From Nitrososphaerales archaeon (GTDB lineage: Archaea; Thermoproteota; Nitrososphaeria; Conexivisphaerales; Conexivisphaeraceae), in contig JAGDXL010000006.1 in assembly GCA_023256385.1 (NCBI GenBank), forward strand, positions 1-35,948: a DNA stretch of 35,948 bases, read 5' to 3'. The translations under genes were made by a program, and so were the position numbers. Shown piece by piece: positions 17,990 to 27,482 of the stretch (position 1 is the stretch's first letter; each line of letters starts with the position of its first letter). The notes under the pieces were generated by a model. It did not search any database and was not told where the DNA came from. It saw only the letters and a list, made by a program, of their open reading frames with translations.

Positions 17990-18376
17990 ATGCCGAAGGA
18001 ATTCAGGTACAGGGGATACACGCTGGACCAGCTGATGAACATGTCGCTGGACCAGGTGATACAGTTACTTCCCTCGAGGGCCCGGAGGAGCCTCAACAGG
18101 GGTCTGAATCCATCAAAGAGGAAACTCCTGGAGGAACTGAGGTCCGCGGGCGACGGCAAGACTCCGAAGACGCACCTGAGGGATCTCGTGATACTGCCGT
18201 TCATGGTGGGGAGAACGATAAACGTGTACAGCGGTAAGGAATTCGTCGCTGTTGAGATAAAGCCGGAGATGATAGGGCACTTCCTGGGGGAGTACGTGCA
18301 GACCTGCAAGCGCGTCATGCACGGCGAGCCGGGCGTCGGAGCTACCAGGAGCTCGCTATACGTGCCGCTGAAGTGA
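17990..18376 (+). CDS. rps19: 30S ribosomal protein S19
   Basis: [37 protein letters not shown]...[28 protein letters not shown]. Confidence 0.96.
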   Translation: MPKEFRYRGYTLDQLMNMSLDQVIQLLPSRARRSLNRGLNPSKRKLLEELRSAGDGKTPKTHLRDLVILPFMVGRTINVYSGKEFVAVEIKPEMIGHFLGEYVQTCKRVMHGEPGVGATRSSLYVPLK

Positions 18377-18438
18377 TCGTTCGAGCACGATTGGCTCTAT
18401 AATATAGGATTCTTCGGTGCAGCTACGGTGGTAACCGT

Positions 18439-18825
18439 TCAGTCCTTCCGTTTCATGGCGTCCATGAGCGGCACGAATCTGCCATCCTGTTCCACATAGA
18501 TCTTGGTCTCCAGCCTGACGTCCAGCCCAAGCTGCCTGAAGAGCCATAGGAGCTGTCTGCCCGTTATCTTTCCCGCAATGGCGCCCCGCTCGACTAGCTC
18601 AGCCAGCCTCTCGGCTATCCTGCGGGTCTCCTCTGGGTACTGAGACAGGGCGGCTTCGAGAACTTCGTCACCTCTGTCGATCAGCACGGCGCGGAGTACC
18701 TCGACTGGATCCTTCTTGGCGGAGGGCTGCTCCACGGCCTTGCCAGCACCTTGGCGCGCTGCCATGGCCAGGAGCTCGCGCCTCTTCCTGGCCAGTATCA
18801 TGTCGAGCTCTGGGTCGTCGCTCAT
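18439..18825 (-). CDS. PDCD5/TFAR19-like DNA-binding protein
   Basis: MSDDPELDMILARKRRELLAMAARQ...DPVEVLRAVLIDRGDEVLEAALSQYPEETRRIAERLAELVERGAIAGKITGRQLLWLFRQLGL; family assigned by memory of similar archaeal proteins. Confidence 0.5.
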   Translation of the reverse strand: MSDDPELDMILARKRRELLAMAARQGAGKAVEQPSAKKDPVEVLRAVLIDRGDEVLEAALSQYPEETRRIAERLAELVERGAIAGKITGRQLLWLFRQLGLDVRLETKIYVEQDGRFVPLMDAMKRKD

Positions 18826-19002
18826 GGCATCGATCGCCGCATACCTTCCTCATAAACTTCATGGAATACCAGATCACACCGAGTAGCCGCATCCTCATGG
18901 GACGAATTAGCAGCGATTTTATGAAGAATAGTGGATTTTGGGAAAAGCAGTAGCAGTAAAACTTCGAACCTTCAGGAGGAGATGCACGGACTCCCTCTAG
19001 GG

Positions 19003-19297
19003 CTTTATAAATGGATGTGAGTATGTGACGTCTATACCCACCGTGGGACTGAAGTTCCGCGCGTACGCAGATGGCGCGACTGAGGGGCGCTCAGGGCCCT
19101 GCTGGACTGTGAATCGTGACTACAACGTCCTGCGGTCGGCGCACAGGGCGGGAGCCGCCCGCAGTGCCCGTGGAGCTTCGCCCTCTACCATTCCCAACGG
19201 AGTGGCAAGGCGGGGCTATGAGCCGGGAAGCTCCGAGGCTTCAGCTGAGGAGCAGCTCGCCGTTTCGTTTACTGCTGGCGACGGCACTACGCTGTAG
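19003..19297 (+). pseudogene. Decayed C-terminal remnant of a TnpB-like (IS200/IS605 OrfB) protein, ending in copy 2 of the 45-nt repeat
   Basis: [33 protein letters not shown] resembles the C-x-x-DRDxNAxxNI region of TnpB; followed by [15 protein letters not shown], shared with the fragment at 1-45; TATA-like CTTTATAAATGG at about 19003. Confidence 0.5.
19226..19270 (+). repeat. 45-nt direct repeat copy 2 (identical to 1-45), putative TnpB element right end / omegaRNA-scaffold-like hairpins
   Basis: GGAAGCTCCGAGGCTTCAGCTGAGGAGCAGCTCGCCGTTTCGTTT in both places; identity stops exactly after CGTTT. Confidence 0.9.
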
Positions 19298-19358
19298 CTG
19301 CAGGTAAGCGGCGTGATCCTCCGGAACAATTATTTGACGCCTATACACCAGGTGCACC

Positions 19359-20201
19359 ATGAGGTTATGGATAGCGGTACCGTCATCCCTAATAGAGGAC
19401 GTCAACTCGAAGGATGAGAGGACTAGGAAAATAGGAATGATAGCCAGGGCCGCGGCCATTTACCGCGCCGAGAAGATATTCATATTCAGGGATCCCCTCG
19501 GCGAGCGGCCCCGTGACGCAGAGTTCATAGCACGCGTCCTGGAGTATGCCGCAACCCCGCCCTACCTGCGAAGGAAGCTTTTCCCCATAGCGGACGACCT
19601 CGAGAAGGTCGGGCTGCTGCACCCGCTGGGGATACCGCCTCATAGGCGCTCTAAGGAGCTGAAGCCGGGGGAGGTGAGGGAGGCCATCCTGGAGCTCGTG
19701 GGCGGCAGGCTATACGCGGACGTCGGCGTCGGCAGGCTCCTGGAATACTCGGGTCACGGCCAGGCTGGCCGTCGCGTGACGGTCATCGTCAAGACTAGGA
19801 ACGGTGATTACTTCTGTGAGGAGGCAAGTCCCACCGAATACTGGGGATACAGCGTGAGCGCGGTGGACACGCTGCCAAAGCTCGTCAGATCAGCCCGCCC
19901 CTCACACTTCGTGGTCACTTCCCGGCACGGCGCCCCTCTCGTGGACGCCTGGCGGCGCCTCTCCGGGATTGCATCGTCTGAGGAATCCGTTCTGATGGCA
20001 TTCGGATCCCGTCGGGGGCTCCTGGAGATGCACGAGAGGGAGGAGTACGAGTCCCTGGGCGCGTTGATAGTAAATTTCATACCTGGACAGGGAGTAGAGA
20101 CCGTGAGGACGGAGGAGGCCATGATCGCGACCCTCTCCGCCATGCAGGTGCTGAGGGAGATCGGCGCTGCAGCGCCCGGTGCTGGAGGTAATGGTAATTG
20201 A
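19359..20201 (+). CDS. SPOUT-superfamily RNA methyltransferase (COG2106-like)
   Basis: RLWIAVPSSLIEDVNSKDERTRKIGMIARAAAIYRAEKIFIFRDP...ILEYAATPPYLRRKLFPIADDLEKVGLLHPL; the family is usually adjacent to rpl3. Confidence 0.88.
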   Translation: MRLWIAVPSSLIEDVNSKDERTRKIGMIARAAAIYRAEKIFIFRDPLGERPRDAEFIARVLEYAATPPYLRRKLFPIADDLEKVGLLHPLGIPPHRRSKELKPGEVREAILELVGGRLYADVGVGRLLEYSGHGQAGRRVTVIVKTRNGDYFCEEASPTEYWGYSVSAVDTLPKLVRSARPSHFVVTSRHGAPLVDAWRRLSGIASSEESVLMAFGSRRGLLEMHEREEYESLGALIVNFIPGQGVETVRTEEAMIATLSAMQVLREIGAAAPGAGGNGN

Positions 20202-20284
20202 GTTGCCTTGTTCCGTGCTGGCACTCGGCGGAAAGGTATTTTAACGGCATCTCGCCGGGGCGCCCCTATAAAGAGTGAGCGGAC

Positions 20285-20746
20285 ATGCCGACGTTCGACT
20301 ACAGCTTTCAAGGTTATAATCCGGTCGTCCACGTACGCGCCAGTCTGCGCGAGGCAGACATGAGTCCGAAGGAGGCCAGGGAGGTCTGCGCGGCCATCAG
20401 GGGGCTGCCGCTCGACAGGGCCAGGGCTATCCTAAACGACGTGGTGGAGCTCAGGCAGCCTATACCCTTCAGGAGGTATCGTGGCAAGGTGGGCCACAAG
20501 GCTGGCCTGCAGGGATACTACGCCGGCCGCTATCCCGTGAAGGTCGCCAAGGCAGTCCTGAAGCTGCTCGACAGCCTTGAGGCAAATGCAGATTACAGGG
20601 GGCTGGATACCAGCCGGTTGAAACTGATCCACGTGGCAGCGTACCCGGGCAGGCGGCTCAGGAGATACACCCCCCGGGCGTTCGGCCGCGCATCCGCCAA
20701 GAACAAGGAGCTCGTCCACATAGAAGTTGTGGGGGCTGAGAGCTGA
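20285..20746 (+). CDS. rpl22: 50S ribosomal protein L22
   Basis: VHVRASLREADMSPKEAREVCAAIRGLPLDRARAILNDVVELRQPIPFRRYRGKVGHK. Confidence 0.96.
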   Translation: MPTFDYSFQGYNPVVHVRASLREADMSPKEAREVCAAIRGLPLDRARAILNDVVELRQPIPFRRYRGKVGHKAGLQGYYAGRYPVKVAKAVLKLLDSLEANADYRGLDTSRLKLIHVAAYPGRRLRRYTPRAFGRASAKNKELVHIEVVGAES

Positions 20747-21387
20747 TGTCCTACAAGACCATGCTCGACAGAAAGGAGCTCGAGGTGGAGCTGGACGAGT
20801 ACCTCGCCTCCAAGCTCAGGGATGCCGGGTACGGCGGAATGATGCTCGAGAAGACCCCCCTGAGCTACAAGCTCACGATATTCGCCCTCAGGCCAGGGCT
20901 CGTGATAGGGCATCGCGGAACCGGGATCAGGGCTCTCACGGATGAGCTGGCCCAGAAATATCATCTGGAGAACTTGGCGCTCAGCGTGAGCGAAGTGACG
21001 ATGCCGGAGCTGAACCCGCGGATAATGGCTTCCCGTATCGTGCAGATGGTCGAGAGGGGCATACCGTTCAGGAGGGCCGCCAACAACGCGCTCAACACGA
21101 TAATGGAGAAAGGCGCTCTCGGCTGCGAGATAACGGTCGCCGGCAAGCTGAGGACCGAGAGGTCGCACACAGAGAAATTCAGGGCCGGGGTCGTTCCCAA
21201 GAGCGGATACCCGGCAGAAGCTGCGGTGAGGGAGGCAAAGGTCAGTGTGACCCTGAAGCTCGGCACCTACGGGATAAAGGTGAGGATAGTCGACTCAACG
21301 CGCCTCAGGCCGCCCGTGATATTCAAGGAGCAGCCGAGCACCGGTGCCGTGGAGCCTCAGTCGCAGATCGGAGGCGGTGCCAGTTGA
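20746..21387 (+). CDS. rps3: 30S ribosomal protein S3
   Basis: KH domain IFALRPGLVIGHRGTGIRALTDELAQKYHLENLALSVSEV; operon position. Confidence 0.96.
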   Translation: MSYKTMLDRKELEVELDEYLASKLRDAGYGGMMLEKTPLSYKLTIFALRPGLVIGHRGTGIRALTDELAQKYHLENLALSVSEVTMPELNPRIMASRIVQMVERGIPFRRAANNALNTIMEKGALGCEITVAGKLRTERSHTEKFRAGVVPKSGYPAEAAVREAKVSVTLKLGTYGIKVRIVDSTRLRPPVIFKEQPSTGAVEPQSQIGGGAS

Positions 21388-21587
21388 CGCTCAAGCCCTC
21401 AGAGCTCCGGAAGATGAGCGACGAGGAGTTGAGGGAAAAGCTCCTCGAGCTAAGGAGTGAGCTGATGCGCCTTCGCGCTATGTCGGAGAGGGGCACGTTG
21501 GGCAAGGAGTCCGGCGTGATCAAGGGAGTGCGCAGGGACATAGCCCGTATCCTGACGATACTCCGGGAGAGGAGGACAGGGGCATGA
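21384..21587 (+). CDS. rpl29: 50S ribosomal protein L29
   Basis: LKPSELRKMSDEELREKLLELRSELMRLRAMSERGTLGKESGVIKGVRRDIARILTILRER. Confidence 0.94.
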   Translation: MTLKPSELRKMSDEELREKLLELRSELMRLRAMSERGTLGKESGVIKGVRRDIARILTILRERRTGA

Positions 21588-21841
21588 GATGGCCCAGGCC
21601 GCATCTCCCAAGGGACGTCGCGCGTGCACTGCAGCCAGGTGCGCGCCTGGAGGTTCTGGAACCCATCCGCAGATCTGGCAGGCTCGTCGTCGAGACTAGG
21701 AACACGGTGCTGCTCGACGTCGGAGGAAAGATAATTAAAGTGCCCAAGATGGGTTCTGTGTTCATGCTCGGCGATGGTCGCATAGTGCCAGGGTCCGCGC
21801 TCGTCGGGGATCCTGTGGATAGGATGGTGAGGGCCAAGTGA
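21584..21841 (+). CDS. rnp1: RNase P protein component 1 (Rpp29/Pop4)
   Basis: GARLEVLEPIRRSGRLVVETRNTVLLDVGGKIIKVPKMGSVFMLGDG; located between L29 and S17 as in most archaea. Confidence 0.88.
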   Translation: MRWPRPHLPRDVARALQPGARLEVLEPIRRSGRLVVETRNTVLLDVGGKIIKVPKMGSVFMLGDGRIVPGSALVGDPVDRMVRAK

Positions 21842-22185
21842 GCACTAGGACTGCCAGGAACATAGGCATCCAGTGGATAAAGCCGCCCACGAGGTCATGC
21901 GATGATGATAAGTGTCCCTGGCACGGCTCCCTCCCCGTCAGGGGAAGGGTCTTCGAGGCCAAGGTCGTCAGGTTCAGGGCCCGCAATTTGGCGGTCGTGG
22001 AGCGCATGTACTATCAGTATCAGCATAAATACATGAGATATGAGAGGAGGAGAAGCGACCTTCACGCATATGTGCCGTCCTGCCTCGACGTCAGGGAGGG
22101 TGACACAGTTTTCATAGGCGAGACGAGGCAGCTTGCGAAGTCCGTCGCCTTCGTCGTGCTCGGAAAATCAGGGGGTGGATCCTAG
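21838..22185 (+). CDS. rps17: 30S ribosomal protein S17
   Basis: NIGIQWIKPPTRSCDDDKCPWHGSLPVRGRVFEAKVVRFRARNLAVVERMYYQYQHKYMRYERRRSDLHAYVPSCLDVREGDTV. Confidence 0.95.
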   Translation: MSTRTARNIGIQWIKPPTRSCDDDKCPWHGSLPVRGRVFEAKVVRFRARNLAVVERMYYQYQHKYMRYERRRSDLHAYVPSCLDVREGDTVFIGETRQLAKSVAFVVLGKSGGGS

Positions 22186-22614
22186 ATGCCCAAGAGGGGA
22201 GCAGGGACAGCTGGCGCGGCCGAGTGGACCCCCCGCACCTCCAAGGGGGTGCCCGTGAACTCGCTAATAACGTGCGCGGATAACAGCGGCGCCAAGGAAC
22301 TGAGGGTCGTGCAGGTGATGGGATATAAGGGCAGGCTGAAGAGGAGGCCCACGGCGACCGTGGGCGACAAGCTCGTGGTTGTGGTGCGCAGCGGTCCGCC
22401 CGAGATGAAGAAACAGATCTTCTTCGCGGTGCTCGTCAGACAGCGCTATCCGTTCCGGAGGCCGTCCGGACTCAGGATATCGTTCGAGGACAATGCGGCG
22501 GTCCTGATAACGCCCGAGGGCGACGTGAAGGGGACCGATATCAGGGGGCCCGTTGCGGCGGAGGCGGCCGAGCGCTGGCCCAGGATAGCCAACATCGCCT
22601 CAAGTATAATATGA
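22186..22614 (+). CDS. rpl14: 50S ribosomal protein L14
   Basis: VPVNSLITCADNSGAKELRVVQVMGYKGRLKRRPTATVGDKLVVVVRSGPPEMKKQIFFAVLVRQ. Confidence 0.96.
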   Translation: MPKRGAGTAGAAEWTPRTSKGVPVNSLITCADNSGAKELRVVQVMGYKGRLKRRPTATVGDKLVVVVRSGPPEMKKQIFFAVLVRQRYPFRRPSGLRISFEDNAAVLITPEGDVKGTDIRGPVAAEAAERWPRIANIASSII

Positions 22615-22618
22615 GGAG

Positions 22619-23005
22619 GTGGCATTGTTGAATCGTGACGATGAGGTCGGACGGGCGCGGGCGCACTCCCTGAACGCACACCTCTCGGAGGATCTCGTGA
22701 AGGAATACGGCATACGGTCCGTGCGCGTTCGCACGGGCGACGTCGTGAAGGTTCTCCGGGGCTCCTACAGGGGGGTCGAGGGAAAGGTGATCAAGGTCTA
22801 CCTCGACGAGGGACGCGTTGCGGTAGAGGGTCTGACCCGGCAGAACTCGAGGGGCGAGAACTCGCCGGTGAGGATACACGCGTCGAAGGTCCTGGTGACT
22901 AGGCTCAACTTAGACGATAAGGTTAGAAGGGAGGCATTGGAGGCCATAAAGTCCAGGAAAACTGGAAAGATCGATGAGAAGGTGGAGGGTGAGGTAAATG
23001 GCTAG
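22619..23005 (+). CDS. rpl24: 50S ribosomal protein L24 (KOW domain)
   Basis: HLSEDLVKEYGIRSVRVRTGDVVKVLRGSYRGVEGKVIKVYLDEGRVAVEGLTRQNSRGENSPVRIHASKV. Confidence 0.95.
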   Translation: MALLNRDDEVGRARAHSLNAHLSEDLVKEYGIRSVRVRTGDVVKVLRGSYRGVEGKVIKVYLDEGRVAVEGLTRQNSRGENSPVRIHASKVLVTRLNLDDKVRREALEAIKSRKTGKIDEKVEGEVNG

Positions 23006-23735
23006 AATGGGGCGCAGCACCGTGCAGAAGAGGCTATCGGCGCCGCGCGTGTACGCGGTACCGAGGAAGCCGCGCCACGGCAGGTTCCTGACCAAAGTGG
23101 GTCCGGGGCCGCATCCCAAGGAGCTCGGCATAGATCTCGTGACGCTCCTGAGGGATTACCTCAGATCCGTCAGCAATGCGCGCGAGGCTCTCTACGCGCT
23201 CAAGAACCGCTACCTGCTGGTCGACGGCGTCGTCAGGACCGAGAAGTCGTTCCCGGTCGGGCTCATGGACGTCATCGAGGTCGCCCGCGAGGGGAAGGTC
23301 TACAGGATGGTGCCGGCGGTCGGCAGGCTTCTTTACCCGGCCCCCATACCCGATTCCGAGAAGGGCCTGAAGATTTCGATGATACGTTCGAAGGTTACGG
23401 TGCCCGGCGGTCGTGTGCAGCTGGGAACCCACGATGGCAGGAGCTTCCTCGTGGACGATCCGGATGCGTACTTCGTCGGCGACAGTCTGCTGATAAAGGT
23501 GCCCAGCCAAGAGATCGTGTCGCGCATACCGCTGGAGGAGGGGACGACGGCGCTCGTAATCGGCGGTGAGAGGCTCTCGAGCCTTGGCAAGGTCGTCAGG
23601 GTGATACCGGGTTCCTTCAGCGTGAGGCCGGCCGTGGAGCTCGAGATAGGTCAGGAGAGGGTGCTCGTCCCAAAGGAGCTGGCGATGCCCGTCGGGATGC
23701 CCGAGCCCCCGATAACCGTGAGGTGGGTCGAATGA
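22998..23735 (+). CDS. rps4e: 30S ribosomal protein S4e
   Basis: QKRLSAPRVYAVPRKPRHGRFLTKVGPGPHPKELGIDLVTLLRDYLRSVSNAREALYALKNRYLLVDGVVRTEKSFPVGLMDVIEV. Confidence 0.96.
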   Translation: MARMGRSTVQKRLSAPRVYAVPRKPRHGRFLTKVGPGPHPKELGIDLVTLLRDYLRSVSNAREALYALKNRYLLVDGVVRTEKSFPVGLMDVIEVAREGKVYRMVPAVGRLLYPAPIPDSEKGLKISMIRSKVTVPGGRVQLGTHDGRSFLVDDPDAYFVGDSLLIKVPSQEIVSRIPLEEGTTALVIGGERLSSLGKVVRVIPGSFSVRPAVELEIGQERVLVPKELAMPVGMPEPPITVRWVE

Positions 23736-24322
23736 GCGAGGCAGAGATCGGCGAGCAGATTCCAGCGGAGATTGAGGCCCAGAGGCCGGCGATGGCGCCC
23801 GTCGGGAATCCCATGAGGACCGTCAGGATAGCAAAGGTCGTGTTGAACATAGGTGTCGGCGCCTCCGGTGAGAGGCTGGAGAAGGCCGTGAAGCTGCTCG
23901 AGAACATGTCTGGTCAGACTCCCTCCGTGAGAAACGCCAAGAGCACGATAAGGGGATTCGGCATCCACAGGGGGGAGCCGATAGCGGCCATGGTGACGCT
24001 CAGGGGGAGGAAGGCACTTGAGCTGCTGAACAGGCTCCTCGACGCTAGGGGAAGGAGGATCCTCGAGAGGTCATTCGACAACAGGGGGAACGTCTCATTC
24101 GGGATAAAGGAGCACATAGATATACCGGGCATGAAGTACGACCCGGAGATAGGGATCTTCGGAATGGACGTCAGCGTATCCCTTGAGAGGCCTGGCTACA
24201 GGGTGGCGCGCAGAAGGCGCGCCAGATCGTCCGTCGGGAAGGACCACGTGGTCAGCAGGGAGGACGCAATAAACTTCTTCAGGACCCAGTTGAACGTGGA
24301 GGTGGCGCAGGAAATTGGCTAA
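23723..24322 (+). CDS. rpl5: 50S ribosomal protein L5 (true start may be at 23735, ATGAGCGAGG)
   Basis: [67 protein letters not shown]. Confidence 0.95.
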   Translation: MGRMSEAEIGEQIPAEIEAQRPAMAPVGNPMRTVRIAKVVLNIGVGASGERLEKAVKLLENMSGQTPSVRNAKSTIRGFGIHRGEPIAAMVTLRGRKALELLNRLLDARGRRILERSFDNRGNVSFGIKEHIDIPGMKYDPEIGIFGMDVSVSLERPGYRVARRRRARSSVGKDHVVSREDAINFFRTQLNVEVAQEIG

Positions 24323-24479
24323 AGTGAGGAGCGGTAAGCCAAGGCGCTTCGGGAAGGGCTCGAGGATATGCGTCAGATGCGGCCAGACGGGGCCAGTTAT
24401 ACAGAAGTACGGGCTGATGCTCTGCAGGCAGTGCTTCCGCGAGGTCGCAGAGGAGATGGGGTTTGAGAAATATCAGTGA
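24315..24479 (+). CDS. rps14: 30S ribosomal protein S14 (zinc-ribbon type; TTG start; not in the supplied ORF track)
   Basis: Translated by hand: [54 protein letters not shown]; sits between L5 and S8. Confidence 0.95.
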   Translation: MAKVRSGKPRRFGKGSRICVRCGQTGPVIQKYGLMLCRQCFREVAEEMGFEKYQ

Positions 24480-24488
24480 GGTGATGTC

Positions 24489-24884
24489 GTGATGCCCGCC
24501 CAGGAGATAATCTCGAACCTGTTCTCATCCCTGTACAGCAATGAGAGGAGGAACAAGGGCTGGTGCCTCATCGTGCCCGCGTCCAGGCTGGCCCAGGAGG
24601 TGCTCAGGACCCTTCAGAAGTACGGCTACGTCGGCGAGTTCGAGTTCATAGACGACGGCAGGGCTGGAAAGTTGAGGGTTCAGCTGCTGGGAAGAATCCA
24701 TCGGTGCGGCTCTGTCAAGCCCAGGCACTCCGTGAACGGCGATTCTTACTACATGTGGGAGCGCAGGCTCCTCCCGGCATATGGGACCGGAATATTGGTG
24801 GTCTCGACCGATGAGGGCGTGATGTCGCATGTGGAGGCGCGCGAGAAGGGCTTAGGAGGGAGGTTGCTGGGATATGTCTACTGA
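24489..24884 (+). CDS. rps8: 30S ribosomal protein S8
   Basis: EIISNLFSSLYSNERRNKGWCLIVPASRLAQEVLRTLQKYGYVGEFEFIDDGRAGKLRVQLLGRIHRCGSVKPRHSV. Confidence 0.96.
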   Translation: MMPAQEIISNLFSSLYSNERRNKGWCLIVPASRLAQEVLRTLQKYGYVGEFEFIDDGRAGKLRVQLLGRIHRCGSVKPRHSVNGDSYYMWERRLLPAYGTGILVVSTDEGVMSHVEAREKGLGGRLLGYVY

Positions 24885-25446
24885 GCAGGCGGAGCTGATA
24901 GTTGGGGACGGATACGCCGAGGTGGTGCTTCCGAAGGGGGTAACCGCCTCCATGGACGGACATATCCTCAGGGTATCGGGCCCGCTTGGCTCCTGCGAGC
25001 GCGACGTCTCCAAGATACCGGTGAAGGTCGAGGTATCTGGGGGTCGCGTGAGGATAACGCCTCTCCTGCGCAAGAAGAGGGGCAGGGCGATACTTGGGAC
25101 AATGTCCAGCCACGTCAGGAACATGGCCGTGGGCGTCGTCAGGGGGTATGCCTACCGTCTCAAGATAGTCTACTCGCACTTCCCCATGACCGTGAAGGTG
25201 AAGGGGGACGAGGTTCAGATAGATAACTTCCTGGGCGAGAAGACCCCGCGCAGGGCCAAGATAGTGGGAGCTGGTACGGAGGTCTCCGTCGAGGGCGACG
25301 ACGTAGTGGTCAAGGGACCATGTCTGGAGTCGGTGAGCCAGACTGCCGCCAACATAGAGCAGTCCACCAGGATAAAGAAGAAGGATCCCAGGGTATTCAT
25401 GGATGGGGTGTACATCTATGAGCGCAAGTTACCGGCAAGGAGTTGA
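24874..25446 (+). CDS. rpl6: 50S ribosomal protein L6
   Basis: [45 protein letters not shown]...[37 protein letters not shown]. Confidence 0.96.
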   Translation: MSTEQAELIVGDGYAEVVLPKGVTASMDGHILRVSGPLGSCERDVSKIPVKVEVSGGRVRITPLLRKKRGRAILGTMSSHVRNMAVGVVRGYAYRLKIVYSHFPMTVKVKGDEVQIDNFLGEKTPRRAKIVGAGTEVSVEGDDVVVKGPCLESVSQTAANIEQSTRIKKKDPRVFMDGVYIYERKLPARS

Positions 25447-25453
25447 TGGAGTG

Positions 25454-25834
25454 ATGGAGAAACAGGAACTCAGAAAGCTCTTGGAGCTCAGGAGGGTCGC
25501 CAAGGCGAAGAAGCCCACATTCGTGAGGCAGGAGAGCTGGAGGTACCTTAGGATAAAACCCAGCTGGCGCCGTCCCCACGGAATACACTCGAAGATGCGG
25601 GAGAGCGTCGGGGGACATCTGCCGCTGGTCAAGATCGGCTACAGGGGACCGCGCGCGGTCAGGGGGCTCCATCCCTCCGGCTACGAGGAGGTGCTTGTGC
25701 ACAACCCGGCCGAGCTCGCGGGCATCGATCCCCACAGGCAGGCCGTGAGGATAGCCTCGACCGTGGGCGCTAGGAAGAGGGAGGAGATAATAAGGGGCGC
25801 CCGCGCCCTGGGGCTCAGGATACTCAACGCATGA
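25454..25834 (+). CDS. rpl32e: 50S ribosomal protein L32e
   Basis: [69 protein letters not shown]. Confidence 0.96.
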   Translation: MEKQELRKLLELRRVAKAKKPTFVRQESWRYLRIKPSWRRPHGIHSKMRESVGGHLPLVKIGYRGPRAVRGLHPSGYEEVLVHNPAELAGIDPHRQAVRIASTVGARKREEIIRGARALGLRILNA

Positions 25835-25844
25835 GGTGAATTGT

Positions 25845-26273
25845 ATGACTAACTTGTCGTTCCAGAGGGAACTCGCCGCGAAGGTGCTCGGAGTGGGCAA
25901 GGGCAGGATAAAGTTCAACCCGGAGAGGCTCGAGGACATAGAGGACGCCATAACCAGGGAGGACATACGCCGGCTCCACCGCGCGGGCGCAATAGATGTG
26001 ATCCCCGTGGCGGGGACCTCGCGCGGCAGGGCGAGGACGCGCAGCGGAAGGCGCGGCCCCGGGAGCAGGAAGGGCACCAGGGAGTCCGAGAAGGAGAAGT
26101 GGATGCGCCAGGTAAGGGCGCTGAGGAAGACCCTGAGGGATCTCAGGAAGAGGGGTGAGATAGATGCAAAACTGTACAGGAGGCTCTACATGCTCGTAAA
26201 GGGAGGTGCCGTGCGCAGCAGGCGGCGGCTTATGGAGATAATGGAGGCTGAGAGGCATGCCGCGGGGAGCTGA
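25845..26273 (+). CDS. rpl19e: 50S ribosomal protein L19e
   Basis: MTNLSFQRELAAKVLGVGKGRIKFNPERLEDIEDAITREDIRRLHRAGAIDVIPVAGTSRGRARTRSGRRGPGSRKGT. Confidence 0.96.
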   Translation: MTNLSFQRELAAKVLGVGKGRIKFNPERLEDIEDAITREDIRRLHRAGAIDVIPVAGTSRGRARTRSGRRGPGSRKGTRESEKEKWMRQVRALRKTLRDLRKRGEIDAKLYRRLYMLVKGGAVRSRRRLMEIMEAERHAAGS

Positions 26274-26844
26274 TTACGTGCCGATTTTCAGGCGCCGCAG
26301 GGAGGGAAAGACAAACTATCACAGCAGGCTGACGCTTATCGTCAGCAGGCGGCCGTTCATAACGGTGTTCGTCTCGGACAGGAACGTGAGCGCCCAGCTT
26401 CATGTGCCGGAGAAGGCCGGGGATCGCGTAGTGGTCCAGGCGCACTCCAGGGAGCTGGTGGAGCACGGCTGGCGCGCCAGCAGGAAGTCTTTGCCGGCCG
26501 CGTATCTAGTGGGATATCTCCTAGGCCTGAGAGCGTTGAAGGTCGGGGTGAGCAGCGCCGTACTCTACACTGGGGTGAGGGCGTTCATCCCCGGATCCAG
26601 GATAGCGGCAGTAGTAGCCGGGGCGCGCGACGCGGGTCTGGACGTGCCGGCCTCGGAGGACGCGTTGCCGGATGAGTCGAGGCTCAGGGGAGATCACGTG
26701 GCGGAGTACGCCAAGGCCCTCAGGGACTCCGGGCTCTACGAGCAGCGCTTCTCAGGATACGTGAAGTCAGGTTTCGATCCATCGGACTATCCCAAGCTGG
26801 TGGAAGAGGTTAAAGCCAGGTTGAAGGGGGCGATGGCGAGTTGA
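26257..26844 (+). CDS. rpl18: 50S ribosomal protein L18
   Basis: YVPIFRRRREGKTNYHSRLTLIVSRRPFITVFVSDRNVSAQLHVPEKAGDRVVVQAHSRELVEHGWRASRKSLPAAYLVGYLLG. Confidence 0.96.
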   Translation: MPRGADYVPIFRRRREGKTNYHSRLTLIVSRRPFITVFVSDRNVSAQLHVPEKAGDRVVVQAHSRELVEHGWRASRKSLPAAYLVGYLLGLRALKVGVSSAVLYTGVRAFIPGSRIAAVVAGARDAGLDVPASEDALPDESRLRGDHVAEYAKALRDSGLYEQRFSGYVKSGFDPSDYPKLVEEVKARLKGAMAS

Positions 26845-27482
26845 GCGCGTCGCGCGGAAGGCAGAGGCGTGAGGCGAAGGAGTGGATACCTCGCACTAAG
26901 GTCGGGCGCGCCGTGGAGGAGGGCAAGCTGACCTCCCTCTCCGAGATATTCGAGGCGGGCCTCAGGGTAAAGGAGGCGGAGATAGTAAGGAAGCTGCTCC
27001 CGGACCTCAAGCAGGAGGTCCTCGGAATAAGGATAGTTCAGAAGCAGACGGAGTCCGGCGAGGTGACGAGGTTCAGCGCAATAGTGGCGGTGGGATCCCC
27101 GGGATGGCTGGGGCTGGGCCACGCAAAGGCTTACCAGATGAGGGATGCCATAGACAAGGCCACGAACGTAGCAATGCTCAACATAGTGCCGGTTCACCTG
27201 GGGTGCGGCAGCTGGGAGTGCAGGTGCGGTCGTCCGCACTCCGTGCCCTACAAGCTCGTGGGGAAGGCCGGGAGCGTCACCGTGGAGATAATACCCGGTC
27301 CCAGGGGGCTCGGCCTGGTGGCGGACGACGTCGTGAAGAAGCTCCTGGCTCTAGCGGGGCTTCAGGACGCGTGGACGCGCTCGTTCGGCATGACCTCCAC
27401 CCTCCTGTCGAAGGCGCAGGCGGTCTACAACGCCTTCCGCGACATGCACGCTTACTCCGACCTGAGGAGGTTCGAGGGCTGA
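26841..27482 (+). CDS. rps5: 30S ribosomal protein S5
   Basis: EWIPRTKVGRAVEEGKLTSLSEIFEAGLRVKEAEIVRKLLPDLKQEVLGIRIVQKQTESGEVTRFSAIVAVGSPGWLGLGHAKA. Confidence 0.96.
   Translation: MSASRGRQRREAKEWIPRTKVGRAVEEGKLTSLSEIFEAGLRVKEAEIVRKLLPDLKQEVLGIRIVQKQTESGEVTRFSAIVAVGSPGWLGLGHAKAYQMRDAIDKATNVAMLNIVPVHLGCGSWECRCGRPHSVPYKLVGKAGSVTVEIIPGPRGLGLVADDVVKKLLALAGLQDAWTRSFGMTSTLLSKAQAVYNAFRDMHAYSDLRRFEG

Noticed and set aside
19226-19270. Considered whether the 45-mer is a CRISPR repeat
   Set aside because: Only two copies 19 kb apart, no spacer-regular array, and it encodes a TnpB-like C-terminus in frame.
27104-27481. N-terminal half of ORF 27104..27967
   Set aside because: Overlaps S5 in another frame; the genuine L30 begins at ATG 27482.
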